The notes beneath the pieces were generated by a model that was given only the letters and a program-made list of their open reading frames with translations, was not told the origin of the DNA and made no database searches. Shown here in pieces: positions 59,101 to 64,000 of a DNA stretch of 64,000 nucleotides. A program made the position numbers and the translations under genes. The DNA comes from Achatina immaculata (lineage: Eukaryota > Mollusca > Gastropoda > Stylommatophora > Achatinidae), in NCBI GenBank assembly GCA_009760885.1, contig CM019701.1, positions 18,638,975 to 18,702,974 on the forward strand, in the 5' to 3' direction. How positions within the stretch are numbered: the stretch's first letter is position 1; each line of letters opens with the position of its first letter.

Positions 59101-60497
59101 TACTCAGAGTAGATAACAAGTTAGTGGAGGAGGTCAACGAATTTGTATACCTTGGCAGCAGAGTAGTAGAAAATGGAGACAGCAAAGAGGACATCAACAG
59201 CAGACTTACTAGAGCAAACCAGGCTTTTGCAATGCTACAGAATATATGGAAATCAAATAAACTAAGCATAAATATGAAAATCAGGATATTTAAGAGTAAT
59301 GTTCTAAGTGTACTACTCTATGGAAGTGAATGCTGGAAAATCACCAAAACCATAGAAAACAAGTTGAATTCTTTCCAGACTAAATGTTTACGTAGAATTT
59401 AAAAAAAAATTTTGGCCAAGCACCATAAGAAATAACATCTTATTGGCAGAAATGCAGATGAAACCACTGACAACAATTATTGAGGAAAGACGCTGGCGAT
59501 GGTTCCGAATGACTGACAACTCACTACCAAAAATAGCACTAAGATGGACACCACAGGGGAGCAGAAGTAAGGGTAGACCAAAAGAGACATGGAGAAGAAC
59601 AACAGAAAGGATGTTGAGCAATAGAGGGCTCACCTGGGCAAGAGCAGAAAAAAAGGCGAAAGACAGGCATTTGTGGAAAACCCTTGCGGAAGCCCCATGT
59701 GCCCTGGGCACTTAAGGTTCAGAGAGAGAAATATGCTGATGACACAGTATTACTGTCCACAACACAAAAAGGAATGGAAAAACTAATTATGTCAGTCTGT
59801 AAGAATAGTGAAGAGCAAAACTTATATCTTAATGCAAAGAAAACTAAATTGATGACATCTGACATAACAAATAGGGCAGCTGAAATATGTATCAATGAAG
59901 AAAAATTGGAAGTGGTGGAGAGTTTTGAATATCTCGGATCATTAATTATTAACACTGGAGATACAATGAGGGAAGTTAAAAGGATATCTATCGCTCTTCA
60001 AAAAATAAAACAACTAAAGAATCTGTGGAGCAGAATAGACAGAACTACAAAAATAAGATTTTTAATGGCATGCAACTTTCCCATTGCTACATATGCCTGT
60101 GAGACTTGGACAAAACAGCTGAGAAACATATAAATCCCTTTGAATGTAAATGCTAAATAAGAGTCCTTCAAATATCATAGACACAAAAAAGAACACATAT
60201 ATCCATACTATAAGAACATAATATTGAAGAAGGTTGGCTAGTAAATAAGATTAAAGAAAGAAAACTTAAATATTTTGGATATAATAAACGTCATGAGAAT
60301 TTAGAGAAGACAGTCTTGGAAGGGTACATAATGGGAAAACGAAAGAGGGGAAGACCAATGCGAAGATGGTTGCAAGGCATCGCTGGTGATCTGCGAATGG
60401 ATGCATCAGCTGCAGGGCATCTTGCTTACAATCAAGAGGCCTATAGGAGTGCTATTAAGGAGGCAAAGTTCCACAAGGGACATGCAAATGACTGACT
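56187..60497 (+). mobile_element. LINE-B copy carrying LINE-A, 3' end complete
   Basis: The left part reads RDHIFNLRLITEKCREFN, FSFIDYSNAFDCVQH, LFNLYTENIMRNVREGVHKE and stops at the LINE-A insertion in EIKYAD. After 59728 it resumes KYADDTVLLSTTQKGMEKLI, FEYLGSLIINTGDTM, the KYFGYNKRHENLEK C-terminus and a tail near 60485-60497 (aatgactgactggctg, a decayed AATG repeat). Several frameshifts. Confidence 0.9.
56552..59728 (+). mobile_element. LINE-A (RTE-like), near full length, copy 2, 12-bp target-site duplication
   Basis: Bounded by aaatatgctgat at 56540-56551 and 59729-59740. Colinear with copy 1 and close to identical over long stretches. The endonuclease frame (56752-57636) keeps SWNVRTLN, GIQEARWTG, LLILGDFNAKVG and GSDHNLLVAKI. 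Single-base losses near 57610, 57775 and 57855 and an added base near 58187 break the middle. The RT frame (58251-59402) keeps APGEDEVTAEML, FIDFEKAFDSVNR, TGVKQGCVLSPTLF and DFADDICLLSS. The C-terminal domain follows in another frame to CALGT-stop and an AG tail. Recently inserted but not active as written. Confidence 0.95.
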
Positions 60498-60617
60498 GGC
60501 TGACTCTGCTTTTAATTTCCTTGCTTACTATGTTGCTTCTTTTGAAAGTTGCACCTAGATATTTGTATATTTCTGCTTTCCTAAAGATCATATCTCCAAC
60601 ATACATACACATACACA

Positions 60618-60978
60618 CACATATATATCTTATATCCTTCCCGTGCCGTTAAACGTCACATAGGGCTCGCAAAGTAGTTTGCCAATTTTTCCTGTCTTCG
60701 GCGAGTCTTTCAACCTCATCAAAGGATTTTATGCCTGTTAATTTGGCCTCTCTTAATAATGTCCTCTTCAGAGTTTCATGCGGTCTGCCTCTTTTTCTTC
60801 GATCTGTTGTGTTCCACTTGATAGCTTGTTTTGGGATTCTCTGATCATTTCTTCTCATCAAGTGACCAACATATGTCCATCTCCTTTTCCTGATCACCCA
60901 TGAGACTGGTTGTTGTTCAGTCATCTGTCTTATCTCTGCATTGTTCTTGAATTCATTCCACTTGACATCGAGAATTTT

Positions 60979-61020
<42 letters not shown>
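60618..61020 (-). mobile_element. LINE-E 3' fragment with long AT microsatellite
   Basis: Minus strand reads KILDVKWNEFKNNAEIRQMT, WVIRKRRWTYVGHLMRRNDQ, RKRGRPHETLKRTLLREAKL and KNWQTTLRALCDV-stop. The 3' terminus (TATAAGATATA) is at 60618-60632. A (TA)n run at 60982-61020 lies at its 5' edge. Confidence 0.9.
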
Positions 61021-61023
<3 letters not shown>

Positions 61024-62005
61024 CAGGATCATTCTGCCTCTAGTCTCGATATTTTTATATACTCTGTCTTATCTTGGTTAATGGTCAAGCCCACTTTTAG
61101 TGCTACATTTCTCAGATGTATTCAGGTATTGATGACTTCTTTCATGGTTTCTTGTTTTCTTCTGTCATTTTCTGATTACCTTTTCTAGCACTGGGTTGAA
61201 TAGTAATGGAGATAATGTATCACTTTGTTTTAAACCAGTTCTTTTCTAGGTTTCTGACTTTCTTCCTTTATATATCACTATATTTTGTGCACCTTCTATG
61301 CATATTGTGGTCAAATTTATTAATTAATTAGGTATCTCAAATTCTTTCATAATGTTTCCATAAGTGCTCATATCTATGCTGTCATAAGCTTTCTTCATGT
61401 CAATGAAGATATTATGTACTTCTTTTCCATATTCCAGTACTTTTCTGCTCTTTAATGTAGATAAAATAGTTGGTCTACGATTGATCTATTCTTCTTGAAA
61501 CCTGCTTGTTAGTTTCCCAGTATGTTCTCATCGTATGGTTTTAATCTATTTAAAAGTATAATAGACAGTATTTTGTAGCTTTTTTGTAATAAGGATATTT
61601 CTCTGTAGTTTTTACACTTACTCTTGTCACATTTTTTTAATACAGGGATCAGTAACAATTCTCTCCATTCACTAGGGAGTTTCTCTTCTCTCCATATTTG
61701 TTGTATTAGTGCACATATCTGTTCATGTAGATTTAGACCTCCTTCCTTAATCACTTCTGCAGCAATTCCACCTGAATCCGTTACTTTGTTGTTTAGTAGA
61801 AACATGATACTGGAGATGACTTCTTCTAAGTCTGGTTCCTCTATTTCAGGTTCACACGTACATATTTCTTCCCATAGTAATGTGCTTATAGGCTCTTCAC
61901 AGTTTAGTAGTTTATCAAAATATTCTTTCCACCTGATACAGATTTTTCCTTCATTATTTATCATGTTTCCATTACTATCCTTCAAGTTCTGTAGAGGTTG
62001 TTTAT

Positions 62006-62511
62006 CTCTCTCTCTCTCTCTCTGGACCTTAAGTGCCCAGGGCACATGGGGCTTCCGCAAGGGTTTTCCACAAATGCCTGTCTTTCGCCTTTTTTTCTGC
62101 TCTTGCCCAGGTGAGCCCTCTATTGCTCAACATCCTTTCTGTTGTTCTTCTCCATGTCTCTTTTGGTCTACCCTTACTTCTGCTCCCCTGTGGTGTCCAT
62201 CTTAGTGCTATTTTTGGTAGTGAGTTGTCAGTCATTCGGAGCACATGTCCCAACCATCGCCAGCGTCTTTCCTCAATAATTGTTGTCAGTGGTTTCATCT
62301 GCATTTCTGCCAATAAAATGTTATTTCTTATGGTGTTTGGCCAAAATATTTTTTTAATTCTACGTAAACATTTAGTCTGGAAAGAATTCAACTTGTTTTC
62401 TATGGTTTTGGTGATTTTCCAGCATTCACTTCCATAGAGTAGTACACTTAGAACATTACTCTTAAATATCCTGATTTTCATATTTATGCTTAGTTTATTT
62501 GATTTCCATAT
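62006..62511 (-). mobile_element. LINE-A 3' fragment in LINE-G
   Basis: A clean 150-codon minus-strand frame (62029-62481) from MKIRIFKSNVLSVLLYGSEC to CALGT-stop, followed by an AG tail (CT run at 62008-62024). The short repeat tgtttat flanks it near 61998-62005 and 62515-62521. This is the only intact copy of the LINE-A C-terminal domain in the window. Confidence 0.9.
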
Positions 62512-62830
62512 ATTCTGTTTATACCCTTGTTTTACTGTTCACAGTTCTTTATAGAATTTCCTGCTTTTCTTATTGTGATGCCCTGTCTACATCTTGCTTA
62601 CCACGTCTTTCATATATCGTCGTTTTTGTTGGTGAATAACTTTTTGAGTTTCTTTAAAATGTATATGGTATTTCTCCTCATTTCTTTTGTTGTTCATACT
62701 ATTCAACTATATCTGCCTCTCTGCTCTTTTCTTTATGAGTTCTTCTCTGTAGACTTCATCGAACCAGTTCTTTCTTTTATTATGGTCTTGACTCCCAAGC
62801 ATTCTTCCGAAATGCATTCGATTTCTTCTC

Positions 62831-63299
62831 TCTCCCTAAGAATTCACAATGACGGAAATTACAAAACAATGGAAACTTAATTTATTATTCCTGTCTCCGA
62901 GTTGGAACTGGTAGAATTCGTGGGTTTCGTGTCATTTCGTCTTTCATTGTTTTGTCTTGGCCAGAGAGACATTTTCTATTGGTGACGTCATGTCTCCTCC
63001 ATGTCTCAGCGTCAGAAGAAAATGAGGATCAGTACGGCAAAACAGTTAAGGTGCGACATCTTTCCTGGCCACTGGCTTATAGTTTACTTGTTTATGGAGA
63101 CTACAGTGGCTGCAAGTTTTACACGCTTTGGTGAGATAAAATATATGTTTTTCCATTTCCACGTCATAGCCTTGAAAACTAATAATGTGTCGTTGCTTTG
63201 AGATTTATGGCTGGTGAAAGAAAGAAAATTAGTATTTTTTCATTGTTGTCAGTACAGAGAGAAACTCATGTTCTGTTTATGTATGCCATAACTGCATGA
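62831..63299. other. Spacer, unassigned
   Basis: Two short overlapping plus frames (62952-63201) without family signature. No exon borders recognised. Confidence 0.5.
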
Positions 63300-64000
63300 A
63301 GTGTTTTCAAAATGCCTAACAGAAAGTGTTCCCTTTCATGAAAAATATTCTCAGGAATGGTCTTTTATAAAATGAGGAAGAAATGACCATGAAGCAGAAC
63401 GTAACATGTGTAAATGTTACCAGGTACATTGCCGTTGGATATGGCGAAAAAGAGAATATAAAAGACCAGGTAGCAAGTGAAAAGCACAAAAGCATAAATC
63501 TAACATGCATTCTGCAGCATTTCTAAATGACTGGACAGTTATTTTGTGTCCAAATCTTTTGAGCAGGAAAATTCAGTACAAGTGGTGGAAATGGCAATGT
63601 GCTATCACAAAATTAACATCATATGTCGTTCAGTTCAATGGAAACTGCCTAATTAAGCTAAAAAATGATTTCAAAACAGCAAAAAATGTGACACTGGGGA
63701 TAACTAATGCAACAGCAACAGTAAAATTTGTTTTAGCTCCTGACACTACTAAACAAGTATGTGAAGATCTAGCAAACGTCCTCTATTTTGGTACTGCGGC
63801 TGATGCTAGTAACATGATGCCGAGAAAATTTACCCACTGATGGTTCAGTACTTTAGTCCTAAAAATGGTATGAATATAAAAGCGCTTAAACTAGCTTCTT
63901 TAAAAAGTGAAACTGCTTGTGAAATAAGCAATTACTGTGTCAGTGCATTAGAAGAGAACAATATTGATAAAGGTAAATGCACTGCGTTCTGTGGTGACAA
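63300..64000 (+). pseudogene. hAT-like transposase-derived gene relic (ZNF862/C17orf113-type), runs off window
   Basis: A zinc-finger-like region (CVNVTRYIAVGYGEKENIKD, then ASEKHKSI) near 63395-63490 is out of frame with FKTAKNVTLGITNATATVKF and VLAPDTTKQVCEDLANVLYF (63668-63785). GTAADASNMMPRK continues, after a one-base shift at about 63830, as IYPLMVQYFSPKNGMNIKAL, LASLKSETACEISNYCVSAL and GKCTAFCGD at the right edge. The DASN...F(P/Y)L.VQYF and FCGDN motifs match hAT-family proteins domesticated or dispersed in animals. The missing part lies beyond base 64000. Confidence 0.75.

Larger units (their letters stand above)
60505..62830 (-). mobile_element. LINE-G copy interrupted by LINE-E and LINE-A fragments
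   Basis: Same order as the copy at 49745-53145. Frame 61509-62060 reads GNMINNEGKICIRWKEYFDK, LLNCEEPISTLLWEE, VIKEGGLNLHEQICALIQQIW and NYREISLLQKSYKILS. LINE-E (60618-61020) and LINE-A (62006-62511) interrupt it. The 5' part continues to about 62830, where the match to 53010-53145 ends. Confidence 0.8.

Overview
This is a eukaryotic, repeat-saturated window, best explained as intronic and intergenic DNA of a lophotrochozoan, most likely a mollusc and possibly a cephalopod. The evidence is: coding sequence only as short phase-1 exons with GT/AG borders separated by kilobase introns; exon products resembling the molluscan-type receptors that combine a fucolectin (F5/8-like) domain with 8-cysteine EGF/laminin modules; and a dense mix of non-LTR retrotransposons, Penelope-like elements, a tRNA-type SINE, mariner and hAT relics, microsatellites and minisatellites. 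The species assignment is inference. There is no sign of bacterial genes, CRISPR arrays or rRNA. A run of 100 N (29291-29390) is an assembly gap.

Host genes, both on the minus strand. Gene A begins at 28877 with a signal-peptide exon and continues leftwards through an 8-Cys EGF exon (27210-27353), two exons of a beta-sandwich-like module (24623-24799 and 22880-23068) and a fucolectin-domain exon (8878-9102), then leaves the recognisable part of the window. All junctions are phase 1 and join in frame. Gene B lies upstream in the same orientation. It has 8-Cys EGF exons at 55449-55580, 54235-54375, 40268-40399, 36171-36311 and 35816-35953, a crippled EGF exon remnant near 54028, and a transmembrane exon at 33065-33182. 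The two look like head-to-tail paralogous receptor genes. No cytoplasmic exon was recognised. Part of gene B (about 35600-48210) is duplicated at 53860-56071. One EGF exon has lost its GT donor, one has lost a cysteine, and one is truncated, so the cluster is decaying or being remodelled.

Mobile DNA. I use working names. LINE-D (1-3396, minus) encodes a restriction-like endonuclease of the R2 superfamily type. LINE-A is an RTE-like element with APE endonuclease, RT and a (GA)n tail. LINE-B has an (AATG)n tail. LINE-C has a (TGA)n or (TTGA)n tail. LINE-E and LINE-G are further LINEs. Retroposon H is non-coding with internal subrepeats and a (GAA)n tail. There are three Penelope-like copies with GIY-YIG endonuclease remnants. 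Many insertions are nested and several still have legible target-site duplications: LINE-A in LINE-B in LINE-C (41278-47968), LINE-A in LINE-B (56187-60497), LINE-B in LINE-G (49745-53145), and H in LINE-C (20041-21905). The intron between gene A exons 4 and 5 carries a 5.7-kb minisatellite (13870-19590) with a recent exact 740-bp-offset duplication. Smaller minisatellites have 26-, 37-, 39- and 47-bp units.

No gene system outside known families was found. The features that look least ordinary are a chimeric retroposon (7265-8217), the non-coding retroposon H, the remodelled EGF-exon duplication and the higher-order minisatellite. Every element called a LINE or transposon here is broken by stops or frameshifts.
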